64,000 bases of DNA from Pycnopodia helianthoides (GCA_032158295.1 CM063254.1:1860001-1924000), one strand, 5' to 3'; counted from the stretch's first letter, positions 23,601 through 35,412 are shown. Program-made: numbers and translations. The notes: a model not told the origin generated them from the sequence alone.

Positions 23601-24141
23601 TTAACCACTTAACTGCGTAATTATTTATCATTAGCTAAACCCCCAATGCGGAATTAATTTAAGGAAAACAATGCAAAAAAAGGATAAATGGAAAGCTATG
23701 ATCAGACCCTGAAATTGCTCCGAATATCCCAACTTATATCTGAGGCTGCTGTATCATCAATGTCTTCAGCACCTTGTAAACACGGCTCTTCAATTTCTCA
23801 ATCATCATCACTATCAACAGACATGAGAGAGTCTGACAATTCAAGATCTGAATCCAAAGCTTGGGTCAAAGCTTGCACACATGACAAGCGCGGTTGCTTT
23901 CGTGAAGTCGCTATATTTAGTAGAAAACTCGCGATTGGTGGCGCCACACACTGCCTGACTGTAAGTTTGTGATGACGAGATATCTCGTCATGCAAGACAC
24001 GTAAGAGGGGATTACCCGGGGTCACAGAGGTATCTTTGACCTCATTTAAACCGCAAACTTGGTGACGAGATATCTCGTCATATGCAATATAAGGGTAAGT
24101 TTGTGATGACGAGATATCTCGTCATAGGCAGTTAAGTGGTT
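23601..24141. mobile_element. piggyBac-like MITE with three copies of an 18-bp palindrome
   Basis: The left end TTAACCACTTAACTGC is mirrored at the right by GCAGTTAAGTGGTT, consistent with TTAA-type ends although the right TTAA reads TTCA. The perfect palindrome TGACGAGATATCTCGTCA occurs at 23973, 24063 and 24107. A minus-strand frame at 23798-24025 ends in an acidic stretch (LELSDSLMSVDSDDD) and may be a transposase remnant, but I cannot confirm this. Confidence 0.6.
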
Positions 24142-25032
24142 CAGGATATATGAAAACCTCGTGTTGATACCACCTTTGGTTCAAAAGTTATGGAAGTCTA
24201 AACACCAAGAGATGTATAGAAATTTAGACCCCTAGCCTGTTGACCTATTTTGGCCTGTTATAAATTCAATACTGCATACCGACAAACGACTCATTTAGCT
24301 TGATCGCATCACAAATGTCCATAAACACAGGATGATTTGGATTGAAAAAATAACAACATTTCGTCACCGTTTTCACGAAGAGCCAATTTAGGCCATTCAA
24401 CAAAACGTTCATGTTTGGAGAAAACCCCGTTTGAAGTTAAACTATTTTTGAAATCACTGTTTCGGACACTGTTTGTCATTGAAACGTTGAATTTTTTCCA
24501 AGCATGAAAGTGGAGATCTAAAATCATGCAGCGCGTAGTGCGCGCGTCGTGTACAAACCAATGCGTAAACGACGATTGTCTGTTCGTGGAAAATTTATAT
24601 AGGCCATACAAATTGTCCTTTCGTGAAAACTTAAAACGCAGAGTAGTCGTTTTTGGCACCGTGCCAGCACTATGTACTTCAATGTTTGTCCTTACAAGTG
24701 CTAATTTGTGTAATTAAAAAAGTACAACGTTTTATCACTTCAAACTTGGGGAAAATGTTGATGTCAATAGTAACATTTAAAATATGTAAAAACATCGGTT
24801 TGCCAAAATGTATTTGTCAGAATTGCCTGTTGTGAAAACGGTGACGATTTGTAACACACGCAGCAGGTATACCACCGACCAGATAATTCAACCTTCCATT
24901 GCCCAACTCAACTTGAGACAACTCGACCATTGACAAATTTGCATGCCTTGTTGCTATAAATCCCAAAATACATGTACACATTTGTTAACTGCAAATCTGT
25001 GTAAGTCTAGCCCTGGTTTTCTTTCCTGGGGT

Positions 25033-25372
25033 TTAAAGGCCCTGTACACTATTGGTAAGATCGAAAAACAAAATGTTCACAGATTCACACATAACTTACA
25101 TGATTTAAAGTAAGTAATGGTAGAAAAGGTTCCTTAAAATATTTCTGCCTAAAATGCTATCGTTTCTGAGAAACGAGTAAAACAATAGTAGTTATCGCGC
25201 GAGATAATTTGAATAAACAGAAAACACATTTAAGATCTCTTTTCACTATTTTCTCGTGACCTCGATGACCAATTGAGCTCAAACTTTCACAGGTTTGTTT
25301 GCTCATGCATATGTTTAATCACACAAAATGTGGACACTGATTTTGAGCTGTTACCAAAAGTGTACAATACTG
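25033..25372. mobile_element. Diverged TTAA-type MITE (TTAAAGGCCCTGTACACTAT)
   Basis: The left end TTTAAAGGCCCTGTACACTA and the right end ACCAAAAGTGTACAATAC are partly complementary. Internal blocks (AATATTTCTGCCTAAAATGC, TTTTCACTATTTTCTCGTGA) parallel the AAAGGAACATTACAG family, so it is a distant relative. Confidence 0.55.
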
Positions 25373-25930
25373 TAAGCCAAGATTATGGTTTATTGTTCCA
25401 CATGAGTCCCTATAGTTAGTAACAGCCCTTCCCCCTTAACCCTTCCCCCATAAATCTCATCATACTGTCTCATCCTTAATTAACCTCACATTCCACTCCC
25501 ATGGTTCCTTCCCTTGCCCCCCCCCCCCAACCATGTGCAGTGACCAAAGTGACCACCCAGTCTGTCCCCACTATAAAATGTCCTTAGTTTCATCTTTAGC
25601 TTTATTTCTTCTCTGTTCTGCTCCTATCGACAGACCCTCCTGGTTAGCCCAGTGCAACATCTTGCACTGTGGCCCGATCCAGTATTCTTCATTCTACTCT
25701 TTCTTCTTTATACACCCACATCCAATATCTTTGTTATAGCCAGAGTTGTAATAAACCGATTCTTCTGAAAGCCCAAAGATAAGGATTCATCTATGTGTGT
25801 TATTTATATATATCTTCGGCCAGCTATACTTATCTAGTAGTGACACCTATTTTACGTGTTACAATACCTTTAAATTATCTCCATAATGAATGCTATCACT
25901 ATGTACCTTTTCAGGGCATCATCTACTGTA

Positions 25931-26158
25931 TTAACCCTCCAACTGTCAGTGACTCTTGGCAACATTTTCCAGTGAGTTGACCAACCACTTGAAACCATTG
26001 GCAGCCAAGGTTGTGTACGGTTGGCACAACTGTGCACAGAACTAACTGTGTACTGTGTACATGCATTCCCTCATGGTATCATTATTGCAGGCTGACAGTT
26101 TATCTATCATTCAAAACCACTTGAATGGTATTGAATGGTCAGACAGCAAGAGGGTTAA
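25931..26158. mobile_element. piggyBac-like MITE, TTAACCCTC ... GAGGGTTAA, complete copy
   Basis: TTAA at 25931-25934 is followed by CCCTCCAACTGTC; GACAGCAAGAGGG is followed by TTAA at 26155-26158. TTAA target duplication plus CCCT/AGGG termini is the piggyBac pattern. Partial relatives lie at 13075-13262 and 17595-17750. Non-coding. Confidence 0.7.
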
Positions 26159-26801
26159 TGCTCCAGAAATGCTTGGACGTGGAGGTCAACAGTAAGCTTT
26201 TGTCTGCAGACTATAATCGTATCATATCATTGCTCCCAAATGATATCAAGTGAACACTGAAGTACACGAACCAGAAATAAAATGAATTAAAGGTAAATGG
26301 TTTGTTTTTTCCACATTTCAGTTCAGAAAAGTATCAAAACTACCAACAGCCTACATTTAATCTGTATACCTGTATAAGGCAATGAGATACCTACATTCAT
26401 ATGAACTAATGTAGTAAACTTAATCACCCATGACAGTCCAAATAATTGATGGTGGGCAATCAGCATTGGACAGGATTACTCCTTGCTGGTGGTTAAGATA
26501 GTGCTTAATTGTATTGTGCAAGTGCTAGGTGCCAGGGATTTACATTTTACATTCTACCTCATTGAACACAGTAATGTAAACAATGTACATGTACATTGTA
26601 CATGTACACCTATGCAAATAGACCCATTAAAAGCCCAACCAACTTGAATTGGGGGCACAAACATTATTTTTGAGCAGTCTTTAAGTAGCCCTGAGACACC
26701 CAGGGTTATGTGAGTTGCTTTTGGAAGGTGATTTATGACTTCCCCTAATTGACTATGGTATGAGCATGGAGTTATATGGTGTGAGTATACAGTATTAACA
26801 T

Positions 26802-27634
26802 TAGTTGCGATAATCGTAACCCTCCATCCTCCCGACGGTCGGAGACCGGAGGGTTACGAGTCATGCAGTGCAAAAAAGTGGCGAAATTACAATTTCAACT
26901 ATTTTGGTCAGACTAGTCACCAGATTTGCCCAATTTTTACCACTTTCAAAAAACATGACACACATTCTAAAAATATGGATGTGATCATCAATGTGTCATG
27001 AATCCATTCGTATTACTCAAAACATCATTGAGAAAATATTTTAAGAAAAAAAGACCAAAACTTACCAGAGACTGAGCGAAATTCTCATGAAGCGTAGACA
27101 ATCTCAGGTCCGGTTTTTGAACCTCGCGATTCGTGACCTAGCAACATCTCGACCAATCAGCGTAAGCGGACTCGTCGTTGAGCGCTCTTTGTGAGCGCTG
27201 TTTGCAATTAATCAGCGCAAACTGCAGATGGCGCAAATCTGTTGTATACATTAACTGCGTGCACGCACAGTCGCACATGGACGATTGCCACGCCTACACA
27301 ACGGTTTGGTTTACGCTGATTGGTTGATTTAGGGGAAGCGCGGTCCATGGACAATTTGGTCAGTTTCTGGTAAGTTTTTGTTCGTTTTTTCTTCAAATAA
27401 TTTTTCAACGATGTTTAGAGTGTTATGAATGGATTCATTACACATTGAAGATCAAATCCATGTTCTTAGAATGTGTGTCATGTTTTTTGAAAGTGGTAAA
27501 AATTGGGCAAATCTGGTGACTAGTCTGACCAAAATAGTCGAAAAAGCAATTTCGCCACTTTTTTGCACTGCATGACTCGTAACTCTCCGGTCTCCGACCG
27601 TCGGGAGGATGGAGGGTTACGATTATCGCAACTA
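26802..27634. mobile_element. 833-bp Mutator-like MITE with about 210-bp inverted repeats
   Basis: It begins TAGTTGCGATAATCGTAACC and ends with the exact complement, GGTTACGATTATCGCAACTA. The arms stay near-identical for about 210 bp, through CATCCTCCCGACGGTCGG and the CACTTTCAAAAAACATGACA block. It is flanked by an exact 9-bp duplication TATTAACAT (26793-26801 and 27635-27643). Long arms with a 9-bp duplication are the hallmark of MuDR/Mutator elements. The interior has no transposase frame. Confidence 0.88.
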
Positions 27635-28274
27635 TATTAACATGTGCCAGGCAAAATACCTGTTTTACACAAAAATTTATTTAAGACTTAAATTTATTTT
27701 ACTGTAAAGAATTTTAAAAGCCACTCTGACTTTTTTTACAGAGACAGCCCAGATACACTTTTTTCAGATAAAAAATTGTCAAGTTCTTCAGCAATGTACC
27801 ACATCTCAATAGAATAAAGGGGCATTTTCAACACTGGACCCATATTTCCATTTAGTCATATAAAAGCACAAGTGACATTTCATGTCGGCACAAGGGTTAA
27901 AAATTTACAAAAAGTTCCTCATGTCAGTACAATTTTAGGTTTTTGAGGACCCATTTCACAAAAAGTAAATTGTATATTCCAATTGTGACAGCAGATTTTG
28001 ATAATTTGGGTACCAGTCAATTAACAGGGGTACATCTTATCTTGATTTTGAGATATGGGCCTCTGAAATTGCCAAAATCTCACCCTGCAACATACAGGGT
28101 GAAAAAAGGGGGCAGGGCTACAATGTTCAAGTAAAGGGGGTCATTATGATAAAAACGAAAAGAATTTGGCAGAAAATGGTTGTAAATGTTTGTACATAAA
28201 ACATATAGAGGGTTCTTGAACAAAATTAAGAAAACAATCCGAGTCGGTCATGGTCGACCCCTAATAATAATATA

Positions 28275-28425
28275 GATGGATTGCAATACGCGTCATTGAC
28301 CACCATCTATGATGAATTGTGCACGCGTGAAAAGCCGTCATTGGCTGAGAGTCGTGCGTAGCGCGTACACGTTTCCATCGTTTTACATCAAAGATGGCGG
28401 TCAATGACGCGTATTGCAATCCATC
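28275..28425. mobile_element. 151-bp MITE, GATGGATTGCAATACGCGTC arms
   Basis: The left arm GATGGATTGCAATACGCGTC (then ATTGACC and CCATCT) is mirrored by the right arm (AGATGG, GGTCAAT, GACGCGTATTGCAATCCATC). Both ends are flanked by TATA, consistent with a TA duplication. It lies in the first intron of the SIMC1-like gene. Confidence 0.75.
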
Positions 28426-28983
28426 TATAGGTGAGTTGGCGCGGAATGACCCCCATATACTCAGCCAAACTCCAAGAAGCCAAGATCATTAATCTGACAT
28501 CACAACACTCTGTTTGTTGTGAATTTGTGCGACAAATTCGCTTCGCATTTGCATCCCAGAAAGTATGAACCGGGCTTAAAACTCAACTGTCAAAGTGGGT
28601 CATGTGCTCTGGATTTTGCAGATCATTGAACTTTCAACCTCAGCCTTTCACTCAAGTCTAACTTTGAACCAGAGAGATTGAACTAGCTAGTGAAGTGTAT
28701 GTTTAAAATTGAACAAAATCGCTTTAATTTAAATTTGACCAATTACAATAACTTTGTCAAATCATGATATGGAGCAATAAACTACAGTGCAATGTATATT
28801 CACTACACGACGTGGCGGCTGCATTCCTCCTAGTCCTAGCCTCTGGAAGAAGACATTTTGTTAATAACGGGTGAAAATGGGGAGGTTGCTTTCTGCAGTG
28901 TGTTTATTTATTTGACCTTGTTTATTTTGATTATGATTTGGTTGCTAATGCCGAAAGACTAGAGTTTCCACAACAAAGTTTAC

Positions 28984-29556
28984 CTCTTCATCGAAATCGC
29001 TGTCAGATGACATTGACAACCTCGAGTCACGCCAACTGCTGCTGTGCCTGTCTCGTCCCTTCTTCTTCTTCACACCCTGCTGTCTCTTCTTCTTGACATT
29101 CTTTCTTGGGTAATGTTGTGCACCATTTCTCTTGTTCCCATGATGGTGAGCCGCGTGACGAACGTCTTCTTTGGAACGAGTGTAGTCAAGAGTTTTCGTT
29201 ACCGACGCAAGCGTCGTGGATTGTGTTCGGGATCCAGGAAGCATAGGTCGACCGACAGCATCAACAGATAGACAATTTGGGTCACAATCGTAAGGCGTTG
29301 AAGGTGAACCGATTGCTTTGTAAAGTTGATCATGGTTGGACAAGGGCACTCTTGTTCCTGTCATGTCAACCATGCACGGCTCCATTTCACCTCCGTTAAT
29401 ATTCAGCCGGTGGCCGGTCGTCTCTTGCTGTTGCTGCTGATGGTAGTGGTCCAAGCCAAGCATGTTTGGTGCGTCGTTGTCTGATGCTGTCAGGTCAACA
29501 GTTTCAACAAATATATCTTCTGATGATTCTGAAACATTGCTTATGTTTGAATCCAT
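28984..29556 (-). CDS. SIMC1: SIMC1-like gene, first coding exon with SUMO-interacting motif
   Basis: ATG at 29556; 191 codons; phase-0 donor GAAGAG|GTAAAC (28984/28983). Residues about 11-27 read SEDIFVETVDLTASDND, a canonical SUMO-interacting motif: hydrophobic V-D-L-T core flanked by acids. A QQQQQ run follows, and a basic lysine-rich stretch (KNVKKKRQQGVKKKKGRD) near residue 155 could be a nuclear localisation signal. It ends in an acidic Ser segment (SMSSDSDFDEE). Vertebrate SIMC1 also begins with tandem SIMs of the FVDLT/VIDLT type. The phase-0 end joins the phase-0 start at 9807. Linkage over a 19-kb intron is inferred, and this could be a separate SIM protein. Confidence 0.65.
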
Positions 29557-29800
29557 GGAGATTCATGGTGGATGTTTGCAGACTTGAAGGTCGTAAACTA
29601 GAGACCCAAATTTCAGCAGTATTGACAAAATCTCCACCGAAAAGGCTGTTTTTCCGGCATGTTTTGATTTTTATTTGAGCGCGGTAAATTGGATTCTGGA
29701 AGGGAGTTGACCCCAAAACTCGTGCATGCCTGAGCCATAACGAACAAGGGGTGGCGCACTTTATCAAACATTTCTGCTGCATGCAACAACCGCAAAGCCC
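29557..29800 (-). promoter_or_regulatory. Probable 5' UTR/promoter of the SIMC1-like gene
   Basis: Sequence immediately upstream of the ATG at 29556. No upstream exon with convincing splice borders is visible, so transcription probably starts here. Inferred from position only. Confidence 0.3.
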
Positions 29801-32800
29801 AGTGGATTATTGATTATTTTCTCAGTGGTTTGTTGGTGTTCCTTCACAACCAGGGAAGTATTAATTCCCTCGTGGTTTTCATTTTTGCAATTCTTCTTGA
29901 CACGCCTTTGTCCTTAACATTGAAAGAACCACTGTTACAACTTTATTAGCTGTATTCTACGAAGCTATAGCTAGATTGAACAATAGTATATTAATATGTC
30001 ATTTATACCTCAAAACAAAAATCAACCAAATTTGATCCAATGTTTTTTAAGAAACCAGGAGTAAGATTTTAACAAGAAAATTACAAAGAGACACATGTAT
30101 GCATTTAAAGAAATTTATGTGAAATCTCTTTAATAATTAACTGCACAATTAAACACACATACAAACAAAATGGCAGCTTCCAACTGCCTCCATTATCATT
30201 TTGATATATAAATTTCAAACCAGACAAGAGTTATTTACTCAAATAAGATTTCCATGTTACATTGTTGTAATAAAACTCCATTAAGTTAATGCAAAAATAC
30301 TTTTTAAATTTGTTTCTTTATAAAGGCACTCTGTCCGATGGTAAAAAAAAATTAGGCCTAACCCAAGATCACGTTTAGTGTTTGGTCTTTTGAGCCAAAA
30401 TAAATACCAAATTCATGTAGGCCTACATGCAAAATCTGGCTTGATTTCAACATTAAACACCACACACATTAGTTTTGACATTTTGTTCTGGAATTTTCTG
30501 TTCTACTTTTATAACACAACAACTACAAAAAAAATCACAGCATGTTCCCTTCAGAGGAGGCAACCATTAAAAAATAACTCAATTTAAGAAATGGTTGCTT
30601 GGTTTGTCCTTCGTAATTCAAACATATACTCATATATATATTATAATATCTACCTATATATATATGTATAAACTCTGTTTCCGACAAACCCCAAACCAAC
30701 CCCCCCCCCAAAAAAAAAAAACACCAAAACAAAAAACAAAACAAACAGACCAAAACATCAAAAATGTAACAAAGGCAGTCCAAATCTTTTAGCAACATGA
30801 ACGTCTGAATCTAGTTGTCACAATAAAATTAAGTTCACCACAGAGAGACCCCTTCCTTTTCTGACTCTCCTCGTTTGTACATAAATACATACTGTTAATT
30901 TTTTTTCTTGTGTAATAACAAAAATTAAAAATAGCCTGAAAATATCAAAGAGTAACAAATGTTTCCTTGTATAATAAATTCATCAAAAAGTTACAAAATT
31001 CACTTATATAGCTTATGAACATTATGATAATGCATCGGTTTATTTTACAATTAAATTAACAAATACAAAACACTACATATGAAAAGTAACAACTTTACAA
31101 TCTCCCCCAAAGGGCTGGTCAACAGTTACAGCCTCTTCTTGTACATGTATCGTTTAAATTGAATCCAATGTGTATTAAACATTATGAATTAATTCATTCT
31201 AATTATTAACAAAAAGACAAAGAAGCGGTGAACAAGATAAATTTGTAATATAATAAGCGGAAAATGCAAAATGATGGACCTAGTTTGGCAAACTTGAAAA
31301 GCACAACGCTTTCCAGACATACAAATATGTTATAATATAATTTAAACTTTTCTGAATAATTTCTAAAACCTTGTTTAAATAATTGAACGTATTGCTTGAT
31401 AATGGACGGTTTTGTGCTACGGCATATATTTTTAACAAATTTTAATAAAAGGGATTTGAAAATAAACAAATGGCTAAAAAGAAACCATTAGGATTCCTTG
31501 ATTTAAAAAGAGCATCTTGCCATCTTATTAAATTTGCTTGTACCAATTTGTGAATATTTTACAAGCAAACAAAACTACACTATATAAAAATAAATTACCC
31601 CCCCCCCCAAAAAAAGAAAAAACCAACAACCAAAAAAAACAAAAAACAAAGCCAGACAGGAAAGTAAAGGCTTACTGTTTTTAACTGTTACTCTTATCAA
31701 GATGAAATTCAAACATTACACAGATTGACAGGAATATTCCACTTCATTTATGGTAGAATTTGAGCAAATAATGATAACTAGATCAAGTTGAAGTTCAATT
31801 AAAAAAACCGGTCAACACCCACTCTACAAAGGCACTGAAGCAAAAAGCACATTGCACAAAGTAAGATTAATTATTGTTCAAGGTTGGGCCAAAGATTGGT
31901 CTTTGTAAATGTAATGCTGATTTATAGGCAGAAGTATTAAGAAAGCTACTATCAAAGTCACATGTGAAATGTCAGCTGAATACAGTGTCTACTAGCTGAG
32001 AAAAACAGCGAGAAACTCACAGTATTTTCACATGAACGTCTAATCCATCCACATTTAGCAAGGTGACTGCGGGTACCAACCACGCCTCTGGCCACATTCA
32101 CAAATGGACACAAACCCTCAGAAATCTGATAAAATGATTCATGCACGAATCGTTTCTCAGATTCAAATGTTATTGTGTGAAAAAATTATCTTAACCGTAT
32201 AACCTTACAGGGAATCTTCTTTTCAAATTAGTTTAAGTTATCAATAGCTTCAGTGCTTCACACCAAGTAAGTTTTTTTTTAGTATTTACCAATCTATGAT
32301 CCTACCTTTAAGTTGTTGATCTCTGACATAATCACACTTGATGAATCTTAGAGGGAAAATACACCAATAGACCATTATGTCCGTACGTCACCAAACAAGA
32401 AAGCGCAGTCAAAAAGCACAATATTCTGTTAGCTACAGAAGACTAACAAAACTTTAAAGCAACACTTAACAGCTGACGTCAATAATCGTATGACGTCATG
32501 TAATTACCATGAACTGCATGTTTACTAATTGAACCATTCTAGTGTAAACATAAAATTCATTCAACCTTTTTTGCCGGCAAACTTGAAAATATACATGTAA
32601 GTCCACAGTTTGCATGATGTTTAAGAATGGATTTGTGAATAGAGTGTAACAGTTGATTACAAAGACAACTTGAACCAAGAAACAGCAGTAATAACCAAAG
32701 GTTTCTACTCAGTACAAAATGTAAATAGCGTAAATGTAGTGACTGTCATCATTTCCAGCAGAAACATCGCAGGTGGGATCCTCTCTTACACTAATTCATC

Positions 32801-33180
32801 CCTAGACAAATTTAAGAAAACTCTCAAACTGCATTATTTTGATAAGTTGCAGCTCCAGGAGGACGCATTATTTGTAGTCGGTTATTTTATTCTTTTGTTC
32901 AATAGAACGGTACTCATGGTGACACAGTAACCAGGCCAGGTGACACAAACCATTCTGTTTGTTGTTGGGTGTCTTGGTTGCTTGTCCTATCTGTTTTATT
33001 CCATGTGTAATTTTTCTAATCAAATTTGTATACATGTTTTTTTCTATGCCTTTTTAGTGTTTTGTCTTCTTGAGTGTGTTTTGTATGTATTATTTGTTGT
33101 CTATTTATAGGGGACCACAATGGAAATACGCTTTTTAAAGTTTATTTTGTGTTATCCACGACAATTCCTCTTCATTGAAG
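29801..33180. other. Intergenic sequence between the two genes, no gene seen
   Basis: AT-rich spacer between the upstream flank of the SIMC1-like gene and the 3' end of the giant gene. It holds poly-purine and poly-pyrimidine tracts (CCCCCCCC-A runs near 30700 and 31600) but no exon, RNA gene or clear bounded repeat. Part nearest 33986 may be 3' UTR of the giant gene. Confidence 0.45.
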
Positions 33181-33904
33181 AAGGGCTCCAATGTCAAGTT
33201 TAGTTTTGCGATCCACTTTAGTTTCCAATAGATAGAGTCCTTATGAGAATGGGGGAAAAAATCAAATAAAAAGTCTCTAGCTCAGGGTAAAACGTAGTCT
33301 TGGTGCAAGACGTCCCTGTTCTGTATTTCCACTGCCGCCAATAGAGGGTGCTATCATTCCACTAACCCGCTATCACCCACGAACCGCTATCAAATAGCGG
33401 TTCTTGGGTGATAGCAGGTCCGTGGAGTGATAGCGCCCTCTATTGGCGGCAGTGAAAATACAGAACAGGGATGTCTTGCGCCAAGACTAGGTAAAACGGT
33501 GTCAAATGCCGCTGTGTTTGAAAGCCTTCAAGTGCAATACTTGTCAAAATCCAAAAAAGGTTTGACGATGTCACATTTTAAATAATATGGTCAGTGCATT
33601 TTCATACAGGGAATGTTTTTAGTTCATTTCTGAAATTTTGATGATATTTAATCAAAACAGCATTAAATTTGACCTTCTGACTGGCACAAACATTCCTCAT
33701 TGGAATGTACAGACCTGTTTGTTGATGCTGTCCGATGACGTCACGTTTCAAATTTTGCTCTGAGAGAGTATCAAATAAAGTGACATTTTACATCATTTTA
33801 ACGTGAGGTTAGAGACTTGTAATTCTCCCCCAATATTCATAAGGACTCTATCTATTAGAAAATGAGTGCATCACAAAACTGAATTTGACCTTGGAGCCCC
33901 TCTT
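33181..33904. mobile_element. Inverted-repeat element of about 725 bp carrying a nested MITE
   Basis: The left arm (AAGGGCTCCAATGTCAAG through TAGATAGAGTCCTTATGAGA) is mirrored by the right arm (TTCATAAGGACTCTATCTAT through TTTGACCTTGGAGCCCCTCT), about 75-80 bp with mismatches. The interior is interrupted at 33295-33489 by a complete Mutator-like MITE with its own target duplication, so this outer element is older. It lies in the 3' flank of the giant gene. Confidence 0.75.
33295..33489. mobile_element. Mutator-like MITE TAGTCTTGGTGCAAGAC, copy 1
   Basis: TAGTCTTGGTGCAAGAC at the left is mirrored by TCTTGCGCCAAGACTA at the right; the arms extend through CTGTATTTCCACTGCCGCCA and its complement, giving a near-perfect 195-bp foldback. 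It is flanked by an exact 9-bp duplication GGTAAAACG (33286-33294 and 33490-33498). Copies 2 and 3 are at 34775-34951 and 42643-42843. Confidence 0.9.
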
Positions 33905-33985
33905 TTTACTAAGCCTTCTGTGATTGGCCTACAGAATGGCTGCATACGCAAAGATGTCTAGATGGATGGTCTTCTTAGAAACGTC

Positions 33986-34147
33986 TTAAACCCTCGATGC
34001 TGAACCATGTCTTTTCTGGTCCTCCCTCGTCCTACCAGAAGTCTTGGTTGAAGTCCTTGCAGCCTCTTTGCCCCCCTGTCTGTCACCCTCTCTGTGACGG
34101 TGTGTGTCACCACTTCCATTCCTTTGAGATCTTGAACTGCTGTGTTT
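33986..34147 (-). CDS. Giant coiled-coil/FN3/SH3 gene, last coding exon
   Basis: Acceptor TTTATAG before 34147; phase 0; 53 codons then TAA. It encodes a basic, Ser/Arg-rich tail (KHSSSRSQRNGSGDTHRHRE at the start, RTREDQKRHGSASRV at the end) with no fold. The frame is fixed by the phase-0 donor of the preceding SH3 exon at 34281. A longer alternative frame across this stretch is a shadow because it does not match that phase. Confidence 0.8.
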   Translation of the reverse strand, partial: KHSSSRSQRNGSGDTHRHREGDRQGGKEAARTSTKTSGRTREDQKRHGSASRV

Positions 34148-34280
34148 CTATAAATAATAAAACATATCCAATGACCATCATTGCTATCTTGCACTTAGTA
34201 ACTATTGGAGACTTAACCAATCCAAACGTTGATTAAAAAATTTATTCTTTCTTTCTGCTCTTTAGAAGAACACGATTTAC

Positions 34281-34355
34281 CTTCCTGCCATGAGAGCCCG
34301 ACATGGATATTTCTTCAATGAAGTTGGACGGCACTAATCCACGCCTGCCTCGCAC
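34281..34355 (-). CDS. Giant gene, second SH3 exon
   Basis: A 75-nt phase-0 exon with acceptor TTCTTACAG and donor AGGAAG|GTAAAT. It encodes VRGRRGLVPSNFIEEISMSG and five further residues: the SH3 C-terminal strands, including the signature GLVPSNFIEE that closes RIM-BP-type SH3 domains (GLVPSNFLEE in vertebrate RIMBP2). Together with the exon at 35119 it completes one SH3 fold of about 60 residues. Confidence 0.9.
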
Positions 34356-34774
34356 CTGTAAGAACAAAGAATAGTCTCTTTATACATAGTTTAGATGACA
34401 TCATTTGCAGACAGGAACAAAATGTACTCCCAAGTAACTACAAATAAATTACTTGACTCGCCAGGTGTTGGTTTAATTTGAAAAAAAAGAAGAAGAAGTA
34501 GTTTTGTACTGTTTTGAAGCAATGGTCAGCCGACCATTGTTTGAACGTGTGCGTTTATATACAACAAAATCTGTCTGACAGTTTCAAATCGTCAACATTT
34601 GCTCTAGTTTTTCTCGGCTGTCATGGACTGACAAATGTATACAGTGAAGTTGTGTAAATCGTTGAGAAAGACACTTAACTCACATAAAAAGTTTTTTAAA
34701 AGACACCGGTTTTCCCATGTCTCTGTGTACAAAAATCTTGCGCAGCCAGCACCCCAACAATGGTGGCGCAGCGT

Positions 34775-34951
34775 TAGTCTTGGTGCAAGACAATTCTCGT
34801 TTACCTTTCACGCATGGTATAGCGCACAAACCGCCTGTATACACTAACCTGACTTAGCGGTTCGTGTCATGAGAGTGGTTTGTGTATGATAGCGCCCTCT
34901 CATGGGGAAAATTGAGACAAATCAACAAGAGAAAGTCTTCCACCAAGACTA
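34775..34951. mobile_element. Mutator-like MITE TAGTCTTGGTGCAAGAC, copy 3
   Basis: TAGTCTTGGTGCAAGAC at the left and GTCTTCCACCAAGACTA at the right, with an exact 9-bp target duplication GCGCAGCGT at 34766-34774 and 34952-34960. The interior is more diverged than in copies 1 and 2. It sits in the intron between the two SH3 exons. Confidence 0.88.
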
Positions 34952-35118
34952 GCGCAGCGTGCATCACTTATAACCATCTTGCCTTTTTCTTCAAATTCTA
35001 AAGAATGTCAACCATTGAAGGCTGGAAAAATAGTCGTGCCCCTTTTTTTTTGTTAAATGAGAATCAGTATTTGTGATAGCTAATGAATGCAGGAAACCAG
35101 ACCACAAGATAGACTCAC

Positions 35119-35253
35119 CTTTCCTTGGTAGAAACCGTCAGGTCGTATGGAGCCATACACAGTGACAATGTCACCTTCATTGAAGGCCACCTCATAAGTA
35201 GGGTAGTGGTTTGGAGAATGCTCAACTGGGTTGTAGTTGTACACTGCCATAAA
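35119..35253 (-). CDS. Giant gene, first SH3 exon (RIM-BP-like)
   Basis: A 45-codon phase-0 exon with acceptor CAATCAG and donor GGAAAG|GTGAGT. It encodes FMAVYNYNPVEHSPN, then AFNEGDIVTVYG and DGFYQGK. ALYDY-type opening, the extended SPN insertion, GD.ITV.G and DGFY.G are the pattern of the C-terminal SH3 of RIM-binding proteins (RIMBP1/TSPOAP1, RIMBP2). Those bind RxxPxxP motifs in RIM and voltage-gated calcium channels at presynaptic active zones. Function here is inferred from that family. Only one SH3 domain was found in the window, whereas vertebrate RIM-BPs have three. Confidence 0.88.
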
Positions 35254-35412
35254 CTGATTGTAAAGAAAAGTCATAAAGATATTTTCAGATGCTGAAATAG
35301 GGCATTCTCATTCATGATAATATTCAACATTGGCATGGTGTATTTTTTATCATAAACCATTTGATGATATTGAATGCATTAAACCCTACATCAAATTATA
35401 ATCAAATTGACA

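Noticed and set aside
23688..23972. Plus-strand 94-codon open frame
   Set aside because: Lies inside the piggyBac-like MITE, antisense to the acidic frame, with no recognisable protein.
33958..34194. Longer reading of the last exon in another frame
   Set aside because: It does not match the phase-0 donor at 34281; the phase-consistent frame ends at TAA 33986.
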